From Sphingomonas echinoides ATCC 14820 (GTDB lineage: Bacteria; Pseudomonadota; Alphaproteobacteria; Sphingomonadales; Sphingomonadaceae), in NCBI RefSeq assembly GCF_000241465.1, contig NZ_JH584235.1:2931203-2995202 (forward strand): 64,000 nt of DNA, given 5' to 3'. Below the pieces are notes generated by a model. The model did not search any database. It saw only the letters and a program-made list of their open reading frames with translations, and was not told the DNA's origin. Positions within the stretch are counted from its first letter, which is position 1. Each line of letters starts with the position of its first letter. The position numbers and the translations under genes were made by a program. Positions 9,231-18,223 of this stretch are shown piece by piece.

Positions 9231-10976
9231 ATGGCCGAATCCACCAAAGCCGCCACCGCTGCCATGCCCAGCCTTGTGGAGTTGCAGCATTGGACCTGGG
9301 TGCTTGGGCGGGCGCAGCAAATGCTGCTGGAACAGGGCCTGGCCACCTTGGGCGCGGCGGAAACGCCGTTGCCGCCGATCCCCGGCCTGACCGACCCGGA
9401 AACGCTGACGCGTGCGCGGGATTTCTGGACCGACAGCCTTACCCTGTGGCAGCGGATGCTCACCCCCGGTGAGGCACCACCGCCCGTCGATGAGCCGGCC
9501 GAGCGCGCGCGCGACAAACGCTTCAAGGATGCGCGCTGGCGTGAGGACCCGCTGTTCGCCTGGATTCGCCAAAGCTACTTCCTGTTCTCGGACCAGTTGC
9601 TCGCTCAGGTCGACGCGCTGCAGGGCGTTGACGACAAGCAGCGCGAGCAGATGCGCTTTGCCACGCGCGGTTTTCTGGATGCGATCAGCCCGTCCAATTT
9701 CCCCGCGACCAACCCCGAAGTGCTCGAAAAGACGATCGAGACCGGCGGCGAAAACCTGCTCAAGGGCCTGCAGAATATGCTTGCCGATCTCGCCAAGGGG
9801 CAAGTGACGCATACCGACCAGACCGCGTTCGAACTGGGGCGTAATCTGGCGACGACGCCGGGCAAGGTAATCCACCGCACCGATCTCTACGAACTGATCC
9901 AATATGCCCCGTCCACGCCCAACGTGCTGGCGGTGCCGCTGGTGATCTTCCCGCCCTGGATCAACCGTTTCTACATTCTCGACCTGACGCCGGAGAAAAG
10001 CTTCATCCGCTGGGCGGTCGAACAGGGCATCACCGTGTTCATGGTCTCGTGGCGATCGGCCGACGCCAGCATGAAGGATGTGGTGTGGGACGATTATATC
10101 GCCGCACAGATCGACGCGATCGAAACCGTGCGACGCGCGCTGAAGGTGTCGGCGGTGCACACCATTGGCTATTGCGTGGCGGGCACGACGCTCGCTGCGA
10201 CGCTCGCGGTGCTCGCAGCGCGCGGGGAAGCGGACACGGTCAAGAGCGCGACCTTCTTCACCGCGCAAGTCGATTTCGAGAAAGCGGGGGAATTGTTGTA
10301 TTTCGTCGCTGACGATCAGCTCGAACTGCTCAAGACGCTGACCCCCGACGGCTTTCTCGACGGGCGCTATATGGCGGCGGTGTTCAACCAATTGCGCGGG
10401 CGCGACCTGATCTGGAATTACGTCACCAACAATTATCTGCTGGGCAAGGATTATGCCCCGTTCGATCTGCTCCACTGGAATGGCGACACCACCAATCTGC
10501 CCGCGCAGTGGCACATGCGCTATCTGGTGGATCTGTACCGCGACAATCTGCTGAGCAAGGCTGGGGCGCTCAGCGCGCTGGGCACGCCGATCGACCTCGG
10601 GCTGGTGACGACGCCGAGCTATATTCAGGCCGGGCGCGAGGACCATATCGCACCGGCCGAAAGCGTGTGGGCGCTGATGCGGCTCTTCTCGGGCGAGCGG
10701 CGCTTCGTGCTGGCGGGGTCGGGGCATATTGCCGGGGTGGTTAACCCGCCGAGCGCGAACAAATATCAATATTGGGTCAATCCCGAACCGGTCGACACGC
10801 TTGAGGCCTTCGTCGCCGGGGCGCACGAGACCAAGGGGAGCTGGTGGCCCGATTGGGTGGCATGGCTGCGTGATCAGGACGCGGCGATGGTCCCGGCCAA
10901 GGGCGCGCGCCAGCCGGGCAAGGGGGCGCTGAAGGCAATCGAAGATGCGCCGGGACGCTACGTAAAGGCGCGCTGA
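9231..10976 (+). CDS. phaC: Class I poly(3-hydroxyalkanoate) synthase
   Basis: 581 residues, the class I length. It polymerises (R)-3-hydroxyacyl-CoA into PHA granules. The lipase-like box GYCVAG carries the nucleophile Cys315. The catalytic Asp lies in AGREDHIAP and the His in GSGHIAGVVNPP. NFPATNPEVL, LVIFPPWINRFYILDL and FMVSWRSADASM are family core segments. A ribosome site (AGAAGAGG) precedes the ATG. The phasin follows 111 bases downstream under its own control region, and a phaB reductase lies near 27 kb. Nine consecutive G at 9140-9148 lie in the upstream gap. Confidence 0.93.
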   Translation: MAESTKAATAAMPSLVELQHWTWVLGRAQQMLLEQGLATLGAAETPLPPIPGLTDPETLTRARDFWTDSLTLWQRMLTPGEAPPPVDEPAERARDKRFKDARWREDPLFAWIRQSYFLFSDQLLAQVDALQGVDDKQREQMRFATRGFLDAISPSNFPATNPEVLEKTIETGGENLLKGLQNMLADLAKGQVTHTDQTAFELGRNLATTPGKVIHRTDLYELIQYAPSTPNVLAVPLVIFPPWINRFYILDLTPEKSFIRWAVEQGITVFMVSWRSADASMKDVVWDDYIAAQIDAIETVRRALKVSAVHTIGYCVAGTTLAATLAVLAARGEADTVKSATFFTAQVDFEKAGELLYFVADDQLELLKTLTPDGFLDGRYMAAVFNQLRGRDLIWNYVTNNYLLGKDYAPFDLLHWNGDTTNLPAQWHMRYLVDLYRDNLLSKAGALSALGTPIDLGLVTTPSYIQAGREDHIAPAESVWALMRLFSGERRFVLAGSGHIAGVVNPPSANKYQYWVNPEPVDTLEAFVAGAHETKGSWWPDWVAWLRDQDAAMVPAKGARQPGKGALKAIEDAPGRYVKAR

Positions 10977-11005
10977 AGCGCGCGGGAACTTCGTAATTTC
11001 ACTTA

Positions 11006-11065
11006 TGTTGCAGTGCAACATTTTGCTTGTATTGACCGCCAATGCTGCTATATTGCAGTGCAGCA
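11006..11065 (+). promoter_or_regulatory. Two PhaR-type boxes and promoter region of the phasin gene
   Basis: Two similar near-palindromes lie upstream of phaP: TGTTGCAGTGCAACA at 11006-11020 (perfect around a central G) and TATTGCAGTGCAGCA at 11051-11065. They share TTGCAGTGCA and are centred 45 bases apart. A -10-like TATATT at 11049-11054 is overlapped by the second box. Autoregulated phasin promoters in PHA-forming alphaproteobacteria are repressed by PhaR at TGC-rich dyads of this kind. The assignment to PhaR is inferred; phaR itself is not in the window. Confidence 0.7.
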
Positions 11066-11087
11066 TTGGTGTGGGAGAAATCCGGTC

Positions 11088-11924
11088 ATGGCAAGCAAAG
11101 GCCCGAAGTCAGACGCGGCACCAAAAGCCGCAAAGCCGACCGCGAAGGTTGACGCTCCGGCGGCTGTGGCCCCCCCGGCTGTTGCTCCGGCAAAACCCGC
11201 CGCGCCCAAGACGCGGACCGCTGCGGCGGCCGTAAAAGCTCCCTCGGTTCCTGCAGCGCTTCCGGTTTCGGTCTCGGCAGCGTCGGAACCGGTCGTCGCG
11301 GCCCCTGCCGCCGACGAGATCGTTCCGGCACCGATCGTGGCAGAACCCGAGGTCGCTGCGCCGATCGTGTCTGTGCCCGAGCCTGTGCGTACCCCAGACC
11401 CGATTGTTACCGCCGAAGCCCCCAAACCCGTCGCCGCCGCCGCGCCGACTGTATCGCAGAAGGAAATCTTCACCATGGAAAACACCATCAAAGCCGCTAC
11501 CGACAAGGTCCAGGAACAGGCCAAGGCGCTGTTCGCCGATGTCAACGATCGCACCAAGACCGCCGTTGAAAAGGGCACCAAGCTGGTCGAGGAATTCAAC
11601 GAATTCTCGAAGGGCAACGTTGAAGCCATCGTCGAATCGTCGAAGATCGCTGCCAAGGGCATCGAGACGATGGGCCAGGACGCCGCCGAATATGGCCGCA
11701 AGCATTTCGAAGGCGCGACCGCGGCGCTGAAGAGCCTGTCGAGCGTCAAGACCCCGTCGGACTTCTTCAAGCTGCAGAGCGACTATGTCCGCAGCGCGTT
11801 CGACTCGATCGTCGCCGAAACCTCGAAGAACACCGAGTCGCTGGTGAAGCTCGCCGGTGAGGTCGCCCAGCCGATCTCGAACCGCGTTGCGCTTGCCGCC
11901 GAGAAGATCAAGATCAGCGCCTAA
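11088..11924 (+). CDS. phaP: Phasin with Ala/Pro/Lys-rich N-terminal extension
   Basis: 278 residues from the ATG at 11088. Residues 1 to about 129 are low complexity: first Lys/Ala rich ([18 protein letters not shown]), then Ala/Pro/Val rich. The conserved phasin domain begins at Met130 ([20 protein letters not shown]) and contains the amphipathic helices that coat PHA granules ([20 protein letters not shown]). That Met has its own strong ribosome site (AGAAGGA at 11458-11464), so a separate 149-residue short phasin may also be made. The basic extension resembles the DNA-binding tails of some granule-associated proteins. A terminator follows. Confidence 0.88.
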   Translation: MASKGPKSDAAPKAAKPTAKVDAPAAVAPPAVAPAKPAAPKTRTAAAAVKAPSVPAALPVSVSAASEPVVAAPAADEIVPAPIVAEPEVAAPIVSVPEPVRTPDPIVTAEAPKPVAAAAPTVSQKEIFTMENTIKAATDKVQEQAKALFADVNDRTKTAVEKGTKLVEEFNEFSKGNVEAIVESSKIAAKGIETMGQDAAEYGRKHFEGATAALKSLSSVKTPSDFFKLQSDYVRSAFDSIVAETSKNTESLVKLAGEVAQPISNRVALAAEKIKISA

Positions 11925-11953
11925 GCCGATCTTCGTCCGTATCGGACAGGAGA

Positions 11954-11983
11954 GGGCGGTCCCGAATGGGGCCGCCCTTTTCG
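11954..11983 (+). terminator. Terminator after phasin
   Basis: GGGCGGTCCC pairs with GGGGCCGCCC (one mismatch or bulge) around GAAT and is followed by TTTTCGTTTG. This is a typical rho-independent terminator closing the phasin transcript. Confidence 0.8.
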
Positions 11984-12031
11984 TTTGCCCCCTTGCCCTC
12001 ACCCCCGGCAATGCCATATTTTAGGCACCAG

Positions 12032-12397
12032 ATGATCGACAGCAGCGCAATCTCGATGGCGGAACGCCGTGATGACGGAACCGGGGACGGGCCGGACGAC
12101 GGCACCGGCCTGGGCGTTGCGACGCGCACCCGCGCCAAGACCAAGCAGCCGACGCCCTATCGCGTGTTGCTGCTGAATGACGATTACACCCCGATGGAAT
12201 TCGTGGTGCTGGTGCTGCAGCGCTTTTTCCGCATGGATATGGAAGCGGCGACGCGGGTGATGCTCCACGTCCACCAGAAGGGCGTCGGCGTGTGCGGCAT
12301 TTTCAGCTACGAAGTCGCCGAGACCAAGGTCAGCCAGGTCATCGATTTCGCGCGGCAAAACCAGCATCCGCTGCAATGCATGTTGGAAAAGGCCTGA
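12032..12397 (+). CDS. clpS: ATP-dependent Clp protease adaptor ClpS
   Basis: 121 residues from the ATG at 12032. ClpS delivers N-degron substrates (N-end rule) to ClpAP. The conserved core is intact: [18 protein letters not shown] with the Asn-Asp pair that grips the N-terminal amine, then [21 protein letters not shown]. The first 40 residues are Asp/Gly rich and disordered. clpA, often the next gene, does not follow; murA does. An upstream in-frame ATG at 12011 is possible but has no better ribosome site. Confidence 0.9.
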   Translation: MIDSSAISMAERRDDGTGDGPDDGTGLGVATRTRAKTKQPTPYRVLLLNDDYTPMEFVVLVLQRFFRMDMEAATRVMLHVHQKGVGVCGIFSYEVAETKVSQVIDFARQNQHPLQCMLEKA

Positions 12398-12478
12398 TTT
12401 AGCCGGACGTTTCTGCGCGCCTCGTCGCAATTCGGCTATCGTGCTTGCGCGGGCGGTGCGAGGCGATAAACGAGATCC

Positions 12479-13762
12479 ATGGATCGTATTCTCATTCGCG
12501 GCGGCAATCGCCTGTCGGGCCGCCTCCCCATCTCCGGTGCAAAGAACGCCGCGCTCACGCTGATGCCGTGCGCGCTGCTGACCGAAGAGCCGGTGACGCT
12601 GCGCAATCTGCCGCGCCTGGCCGATGTCGACAGCTTCGGGCATCTGCTCAACCAGCTCGGTTGCTCGACTCGGATCGAGGGCGCGCGGCCAGAGGATTTC
12701 GGTCGGGTGATGACGATCCGCGCGGGCAAGCTGACCGCGACCGAAGCACCGTATGACATCGTGCGCAAAATGCGCGCGTCGATTCTGGTGCTGGGCCCGT
12801 TGATCGGGCGTGCGGGCGAAGCGACCGTGTCGCTGCCGGGCGGCTGCGCGATCGGCAATCGCCCGATCGACCTGCATCTGAAAGCGCTGGAGGCGATCGG
12901 CGCGCAGCTCGAAATGGCAGCGGGCTATGTCAAGGCGATCGCGCCCGGCGGGCGTCTGTCGGGCGGCACCTATACCTTCCCGATCGTCTCGGTCGGCGCT
13001 ACCGAGAATGTTGTGATGGCAGCCGTGCTGGCCAAGGGCGGCAGCCGCATCGAAAATGCCGCGCGCGAGCCCGAAATCGTCGATTTGTGCAATCTGCTGG
13101 TGGCGATGGGTGCCAAGATCTCCGGCATCGGCACCGAGACTCTGGAAATCGAAGGCGTCGACCGGCTGCACGGCGCGACCTATCGCGTGATGCCCGACCG
13201 GATCGAGGCGGGCAGCTATGCCTGCGCCGCCGCGATCACCGGCGGTTCGGTCGAACTGGTCGGCGTGAAGATGGACGATATGCGCGCCACCACCGCCGCC
13301 TTGATCGCGGCCGGGGTGACGCTGGAGGAGCGCGGCGACAATCTGCTGGTTTCCGCCACCAACGGCATCAAGCCGCTGACGCTGTCGACCGCGCCCTTCC
13401 CCGGCTTTGCGACCGATATGCAGGCGCAGTTCATGGCGATGCTGTGTCTGGCCGATGGGGCCAGCGTACTGACCGAGACGATCTTCGAGAACCGTTACAT
13501 GCACGTGCCCGAACTGGCGCGGATGGGCGCAGACATCTTGGTGCAGGGCCGCACCGCGGTCGTGCGCGGCGTGCCCAAATTGGTCGGCGCGCCAGTGATG
13601 GCGACCGATTTGCGCGCGTCGATGAGCCTGATCATCGCCGGCCTCGTCGCCGAGGGTGAGACGCAGGTCAGCCGCGTCTATCACCTTGATCGCGGCTATG
13701 AACGGCTCGAGGAAAAGCTGAGCGCGGTCGGTGCCGATATCGAGCGCGTCGGCGACGGTTAA
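12479..13762 (+). CDS. murA: UDP-N-acetylglucosamine 1-carboxyvinyltransferase
   Basis: 427 residues. MurA transfers enolpyruvate from PEP to UDP-GlcNAc, the first committed step of peptidoglycan synthesis in the cytoplasm. The N-terminal [10 protein letters not shown] holds the Lys-Asn substrate pair. The fosfomycin-reactive Cys123 is present in [13 protein letters not shown]. The C-terminal Arg region ([18 protein letters not shown]) is intact. Length is normal, so the enzyme should be functional and of the fosfomycin-sensitive active-site type. A perfect inverted repeat follows and probably terminates it. Confidence 0.96.
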   Translation: MDRILIRGGNRLSGRLPISGAKNAALTLMPCALLTEEPVTLRNLPRLADVDSFGHLLNQLGCSTRIEGARPEDFGRVMTIRAGKLTATEAPYDIVRKMRASILVLGPLIGRAGEATVSLPGGCAIGNRPIDLHLKALEAIGAQLEMAAGYVKAIAPGGRLSGGTYTFPIVSVGATENVVMAAVLAKGGSRIENAAREPEIVDLCNLLVAMGAKISGIGTETLEIEGVDRLHGATYRVMPDRIEAGSYACAAAITGGSVELVGVKMDDMRATTAALIAAGVTLEERGDNLLVSATNGIKPLTLSTAPFPGFATDMQAQFMAMLCLADGASVLTETIFENRYMHVPELARMGADILVQGRTAVVRGVPKLVGAPVMATDLRASMSLIIAGLVAEGETQVSRVYHLDRGYERLEEKLSAVGADIERVGDG

Positions 13763-13779
13763 AGTCGTCCGCCACCACT

Positions 13780-13857
13780 CCCGTTCGTTTCGAGCGTAGT
13801 CGAGAAACCTGGCACAGCGCTTGTTGCTGTTTCTCGACTACGCTCGAAACGAACGGG
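13780..13857. repeat. Perfect 29-bp inverted repeat, sphingomonad REP-like
   Basis: Arms 13780-13808 and 13829-13857 are perfect reverse complements (the left arm begins CCCGTTCGTTTCGAGCG) around a 20-base loop. The CGTTCGTTTCGAGC..GTCGAGAAAC family is, from memory, a common intergenic repeat in sphingomonad genomes. Here it lies between the convergent murA and phosphoribosyltransferase genes and can act as a bidirectional transcription stop, though there is no T run. Confidence 0.85.
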
Positions 13858-13878
13858 GCGCGGGCAAGTCCGCGACGA

Positions 13879-14397
13879 TTAAGCCGTCCGCTCCGGCACG
13901 GCCGCGGCGTCGGCCTGGATGGCGAGGTCGGGCGCAACCGCTTCCCATGGGAAAATGAACCAGTCCTTGGTCACCGCGCGGTCGATTTCGCGTGCGTGAT
14001 AGTCGACGCGCTCGCCCGAGCGGATATTGTCGAGCAGCGTCGCGAACCGCACGCTGCCCGGCACCGCGCCCGCCGCCGCCAGCATCGCCCGCAACCGCGC
14101 GATCGTGCGGCCCGTATCGTTGATGTCATCGAGGAACAGGAAACGCTCGCCGCCGCGCGTCCGCGCTGCCAGGCGTGCGATCGGGTCGAGCGCGAAATCC
14201 TCGACCTGCGCCGAGAAATCGACGGATAGCATCGGCAGCCCGCTCGCATGGCTGAGGAACACCGCCGGGACCAGCCCGCCGCGCCCTATGCCGATCAGGA
14301 AGGTCGGTGCCCATGCCGCATCCTCGCCCAGTCGTGCCGCCAGCAGATGGATGTCGGCGACGAAACGCTCCTGCGCAATCGGCGTGTAGAGGGTCAT
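13879..14397 (-). CDS. Purine phosphoribosyltransferase family protein
   Basis: 172 residues of the type I PRTase fold. The PRPP-binding motif FLFLDDINDTGRTI (two acidic residues then the DTGRT loop) is clear, and the flexible region starts with FLIGIGRGGLVPAVFL. It overlaps the upstream deaminase by ATGA, so the pair is co-translated. Adenine deaminase followed by a hypoxanthine/xanthine-guanine type PRTase would return adenine to IMP, a coherent salvage route. The exact base preference is an inference. Confidence 0.8.
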   Translation of the reverse strand: MTLYTPIAQERFVADIHLLAARLGEDAAWAPTFLIGIGRGGLVPAVFLSHASGLPMLSVDFSAQVEDFALDPIARLAARTRGGERFLFLDDINDTGRTIARLRAMLAAAGAVPGSVRFATLLDNIRSGERVDYHAREIDRAVTKDWFIFPWEAVAPDLAIQADAAAVPERTA

Positions 14398-15407
14398 GCC
14401 GCCGCCTCCGCATAGGCATCCAGCCGCGCCAGATGCTCCGCCACGGCGGCATCGGGTAGGAAAGATCCCAGAAAGCTGTTGCGCGCCAGCGCGACGAGAT
14501 CGCCGCGATCAAGCCCGCGCGCGGCCGCGACCGCGCGATAATTGTCGCCGACATAGCCGCCGAAATAGGCGGGGTCGTCGGAATTGATTGTCGCACGTAA
14601 CCCGGCGCGCAGCATCTGGTCGATCGGGTGCTCGGCCATGTCACCCACCACGCACAGTTTGAGGTTGGACAGCGGACACACCGTCAACGTCATGCACATG
14701 CGCGCGAGCCGGGTGACGAGCAGCGGGTCCTCCAGGCTGCGATTGCCATGGTCGAGCCGGTCGACGCCGATCAGGTCGAGCGCCTGCAGCACATAGTCGG
14801 GCGGGCCTTCCTCCCCGGCATGGGCGACCAGCTTCAAGCCCTTCGCGCGGGCCGCGGCGAAAACGCGCGCGAACTTTTCCGGCGGGTGGCCGAGTTCGGA
14901 CGAGTCGAGCCCGACCGCCGCAATCCGCTCCAGCCACGGCTCGGCGGCCTCCAGCGTGGCAAAGGCATCGGCTTCGTCGAGGTGCCGCAGGAAGCTCATA
15001 ATCAGCAGCACGGTCATGCCGTGCTTCGCCTCGGCCTCGGCAATGGCGGAGAGCAGCCCGGTGATCACCGTCTCAAAGGCGATGCCGCGCGCGGTATGCG
15101 TCTGCGGATCGAACATGATTTCGGCGTGGACCACCCCGTCCGCCGCGGCGCGGTCGAAATAGGCAGCGGCGAGATCGTGGAAATCCTGCGCGGTCCGCAG
15201 CACGTCCGCCCCGGCATAATAAAGGTCGAGAAAGTCCTGCAGCCGCGAGAAGTTATACGCCGCACGGACATCCTCGACGCTCGCGAACGGGATCGCCACT
15301 TGGTTGCGCTGGGCGAGCGCGAACATCAGCTCGGGCTCAAGGCTGCCTTCGATATGCAAATGGAGTTCGGCCTTGGGCAAGCCGGTGATGAAGTCGGGAT
15401 CGGTCAT
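14394..15407 (-). CDS. Adenine/adenosine deaminase family, probably adenine deaminase
   Basis: 337 residues from the ATG at 15407. Zinc ligands and catalytic residues of the adenosine deaminase superfamily are present: His-x-His in KAELHLHIEGSLEP, LVAHAGEEGP with the metal His and catalytic Glu, and SDDPAYFGGY with the paired Asp. The GSLEPELMFALAQRN start and the short length resemble the bacterial/fungal adenine deaminases (Aah1-like) more than true adenosine deaminases. It would convert adenine to hypoxanthine and ammonia, feeding the overlapping phosphoribosyltransferase gene. Confidence 0.85.
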   Translation of the reverse strand: MTDPDFITGLPKAELHLHIEGSLEPELMFALAQRNQVAIPFASVEDVRAAYNFSRLQDFLDLYYAGADVLRTAQDFHDLAAAYFDRAAADGVVHAEIMFDPQTHTARGIAFETVITGLLSAIAEAEAKHGMTVLLIMSFLRHLDEADAFATLEAAEPWLERIAAVGLDSSELGHPPEKFARVFAAARAKGLKLVAHAGEEGPPDYVLQALDLIGVDRLDHGNRSLEDPLLVTRLARMCMTLTVCPLSNLKLCVVGDMAEHPIDQMLRAGLRATINSDDPAYFGGYVGDNYRAVAAARGLDRGDLVALARNSFLGSFLPDAAVAEHLARLDAYAEAAA

Positions 15408-15471
15408 TCGCGCACCATTGCCAGGTTGCTGGCCGTGGGCAAGCGGCGAACCACCACCCACGGCACCCGCT

Positions 15472-16326
15472 TCACCCGTTAAGCGCACTTTCCAGCGTCG
15501 TGCGCCACGGCGTGGTCGGTCGGCCGATCACTTCGCTCAACGCATGGTTATCGTCGAACAGCGCGCCGTTGGCCGCCTTGGTGTCGCTTTCGGCCAGCAT
15601 CGCGGCAATCGCTGCGGGCAGGCCAACCCCCTCCAGTGCAGCGCGATAGTCGGCCTCGGGCAAATCCTGATAGGCGACTGGCTTGCCCGAAAGATCGCTC
15701 AGCGCCGCCGCCAGATCGGCAAGGGTGAACGCCTCGTCGCCAGCCAGTTCATAGATGGCGGGCTTGGCCGCGTCTGCCGTCAGTACGGCCACAGCCGCTG
15801 CCGCGTAGTCGGCGCGCGCAGCCCCCGAAATGCGGCCCGCGCCCGCGCTTCCTAACACCGCCCCATGCGCGACCGCCATCGGCGCGCTTTGCGCATAATT
15901 TTCGGTGTACCAGCCATTGCGCAGCAGCGCGTGCGGCACGCCGCCGTCGGCCAAGGCCAGCTCGGTCGCGCGATGTTCGACCGCGAGGTTGAGCGGGTTG
16001 GTGTCGGCATGGAGCAGGCTGGTATAGGCGATGAAGCCGACCCCGGCGGCCTTGGCGGCGGCGATGACGGCCTGATGCTGTGCTACGCGCTGTCCGATCT
16101 CGCTCGACGAGATCAGCAGCAGCCGATCGACCCCGGCCAGCGCGCCGGCAAGGGTGTCTGCCTGATTATAGTCAAACGCCCGGACGACCACTCCCTGTGC
16201 AGCTAAATCGGCCAGTTTCGCGGGGTCACGCACCAGCGCGACGATGGTGTCAGGCGCAACCTTCTCCAGCAGCCCAGCGATGACGAGGCGGCCGAGTTGG
16301 CCCGAAGCTCCAGTAACGGCAATCAT
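15472..16326 (-). CDS. NAD(P)-binding quinone oxidoreductase-like, QorB/YtfG type
   Basis: 284 residues, an atypical SDR (NmrA-like). The nucleotide loop is ITVTGASGQLG-like at the extreme N-terminus (AVTGASGQLGRLVI). IAYTSLLHADTNPL and LLRNGWYTENY match the E. coli QOR2 (YtfG) pattern, which reduces quinones with NADPH. The ATG at 16326 has a GGGAG ribosome site and gives the family length. It diverges from an HxlR regulator, the same arrangement as ytfG/ytfH, so quinone or electrophile sensing is likely. Confidence 0.8.
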   Translation of the reverse strand: MIAVTGASGQLGRLVIAGLLEKVAPDTIVALVRDPAKLADLAAQGVVVRAFDYNQADTLAGALAGVDRLLLISSSEIGQRVAQHQAVIAAAKAAGVGFIAYTSLLHADTNPLNLAVEHRATELALADGGVPHALLRNGWYTENYAQSAPMAVAHGAVLGSAGAGRISGAARADYAAAAVAVLTADAAKPAIYELAGDEAFTLADLAAALSDLSGKPVAYQDLPEADYRAALEGVGLPAAIAAMLAESDTKAANGALFDDNHALSEVIGRPTTPWRTTLESALNG

Positions 16327-16372
16327 GATAGCACTCCCAAAAACCATTGAGACGCACCATTTAGGGGTATAG

Positions 16373-16387
16373 CTTATGAAAAATAAG
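16373..16387. promoter_or_regulatory. Possible HxlR operator in the divergent gap
   Basis: CTTAT-GAAAA-ATAAG forms a small dyad in an AT-rich patch between the qorB-like gene and its HxlR neighbour. HxlR-type regulators usually bind such dyads near their own promoters. The arms are only five bases, so this is tentative. Confidence 0.3.
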
Positions 16388-16412
16388 TACGCACAAAAAG
16401 GTAAGTGATAAA

Positions 16413-16799
16413 ATGGTAGAGTGGAGCGCCACCCCGCTTTCGGATGCGCTGGAACGCGGCGACGTGCTGAGCCCGGACTGCCCGTCCCGCCTCATCCTCA
16501 ATCATGTCACCAGCAAATGGGGGGTGCTGACGCTGCTGTCGTTGCGCTCGGGCACGCTGCGCTTCAGCGCCCTGCGCCGTAAGGTCAGCGGCGTGAGCGA
16601 GCGGATGCTGGCGCAGACGCTGCAGCAATTGGAGGGGTGCCGCCTGGTCGATCGGCGGAGCTATGCCGAAGTGCCGCCGCGCGTCGACTATACGCTGACC
16701 CCGCTCGGGCGCGAGGCGGCCGACCGAGTCGCCGCGCTGGCGGACTGGATCGAATCATCGCTGCCCTTTCTGCTGGAGCCAGGACCGGTCGCGGCGTGA
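16413..16799 (+). CDS. HxlR-family winged-helix regulator
   Basis: 128 residues. The HxlR pattern is complete: a Cys near the N-terminus (SPDCPSRLILNHVTSKWGVLTLLSL), the recognition region LRRKVSGVSERMLAQTLQQLE, and the wing RRSYAEVPPRVDYTLTPLGREA. Family members often use this Cys to sense oxidants, quinones or aldehydes. It is transcribed away from the qorB-like gene and most likely controls it, as QorR does in other bacteria. That functional link rests on gene arrangement. Confidence 0.85.
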   Translation: MVEWSATPLSDALERGDVLSPDCPSRLILNHVTSKWGVLTLLSLRSGTLRFSALRRKVSGVSERMLAQTLQQLEGCRLVDRRSYAEVPPRVDYTLTPLGREAADRVAALADWIESSLPFLLEPGPVAA

Positions 16800-16843
16800 T
16801 AGTCAGCCCGGGCGGACGCCTTGCGCCGCCCGGGCCACGCTTA

Positions 16844-18184
16844 TCAGATCGCTGCCAGCGCCTGCTCGAAATCGGCGATCAGGTCGTCGGCATCCTCGAC
16901 CCCGATCGAGATGCGCACGAGATTGTCGGTGATGCCGAGCGCCTGTTTACGCGCATCGGGCACCGACAGATGCGTCATCGCCGCCGGGTGCGAGGCGAGC
17001 GTCTCGGTGCCGCCCAGCGACACCGCCAGCTTGGCGATTTTCAGCGCGTCGAGGAAGGCGAACGCCTCCTTCTCGCCGCCCTTCAGGATCAGCGAAAAGG
17101 TCGATCCGGCACCGGTGCAATGGCGCGCATAGATGTCGGCCTGGCGCTCCATCCCCGGCGTATCGGCTAGGAAGCCGAGATAGCCGACTCGCTCGACCTT
17201 GGGGTGGCTACGCAGGAAGCCACACACCTTGACCGCATTTTCGCCCGCGCGGCTCATGCGCAGTTCGAGTGTCTCCAGGCTGCGCATCAGCATCCACGCG
17301 GTATTGGGGTCGCAGATCGTGCCGATCGTGTTGCGCATCAGGCGGATCGTGTTGATGTGCTCCTTGGACCCCAGCACGCCGCCTGCAACCAAATCGCTAT
17401 GGCCGCCGGCATATTTGGTCAGCGAGTAGACGACGATGTCGGCCCCATGTTCTAGCGGCTTGAGCCAGAGCGGGCCGAGGAAGGTGTTGTCGATCGCGAT
17501 CGGCGGCTTGGTGGCACCGGTGAAGATCGCGTCGCGGCTCGCCGCCACCGCCTGAATGTCGACCAGCGCATTGGTCGGGTTGGCGGGGCTTTCGAGATAG
17601 ATCAACGCGACATTGCCGGTCGCCGCCTTGCTCATCACGGCATCGATTTCCTCGCGCGTCGCGCCCGCCGGAAAATCGAGCCAATGCACGCCGAAGCGGC
17701 CGAGAATGCGCGCGATCAGCGTCTCGGTCGCGGCGTAGAGCGGGCCCGAATGGACGATCGTGTCGCCCGGCTTGACCATCGACAGGAACAGCGTCGCGAT
17801 CGCCGACATGCCGCTGGAAAAGACCAAAGCGTCCTCGGCCTCTTCCCATACGCCCAGGCGATCTTCGAGAATCTCCTGATTCGGCCCGTTGAAGCGCGAA
17901 TAGACCAGCCCTTCGGAGCCGCCGGGGCGCTTGCCGGTGACGCCCTCGAAATGGCGCTTGCCTGCGGCGGCATTGGGGAAAACATAGGTCGAGGTCGCGA
18001 AGATCGGCGGCTTGAGCGAGCCTTCCGACAGCATCGGATCATAGCCATGGCCCATCATCAGCGTGGACGCCTTCAGCTTGCGGTCGCCGATCTTTTCGAT
18101 CGAGGGCTTGGGCTTGGTGCGTGGCGCGACGCCGGTCAGATCGGCTTCGGTCTGCGGGTCGGTCCGGTCGGTGGGCGTCGCCAT
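16844..18184 (-). CDS. Cystathionine gamma-synthase family PLP enzyme
   Basis: 446 residues, longer than the usual 380-400 because of a polar N-terminal stretch of about 40 residues. The Cys/Met metabolism PLP fold is clear: SSGMSAIATLFLSMVKPGD, YLESPANPTNALVDI, AIDNTFLGPLWLKPLEHGADIVVYS, the PLP lysine in SLTKYAGGHSD, and the C-terminal SLGGTETLASHPAAMTH. Members make or break cystathionine, homocysteine or methionine gamma bonds. Which reaction applies cannot be settled from sequence alone. It diverges from a glyoxalase gene across a long inverted repeat. Confidence 0.85.
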   Translation of the reverse strand: MATPTDRTDPQTEADLTGVAPRTKPKPSIEKIGDRKLKASTLMMGHGYDPMLSEGSLKPPIFATSTYVFPNAAAGKRHFEGVTGKRPGGSEGLVYSRFNGPNQEILEDRLGVWEEAEDALVFSSGMSAIATLFLSMVKPGDTIVHSGPLYAATETLIARILGRFGVHWLDFPAGATREEIDAVMSKAATGNVALIYLESPANPTNALVDIQAVAASRDAIFTGATKPPIAIDNTFLGPLWLKPLEHGADIVVYSLTKYAGGHSDLVAGGVLGSKEHINTIRLMRNTIGTICDPNTAWMLMRSLETLELRMSRAGENAVKVCGFLRSHPKVERVGYLGFLADTPGMERQADIYARHCTGAGSTFSLILKGGEKEAFAFLDALKIAKLAVSLGGTETLASHPAAMTHLSVPDARKQALGITDNLVRISIGVEDADDLIADFEQALAAI

Positions 18185-18223
18185 AAGGGTGCATCCTGTG
18201 TCGAAAAATGATAGGAGGCTTTA

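Noticed and set aside
9114..11066. 650-codon open frame antisense to phaC
   Set aside because: phaC is full length with all catalytic residues; the antisense frame has none.
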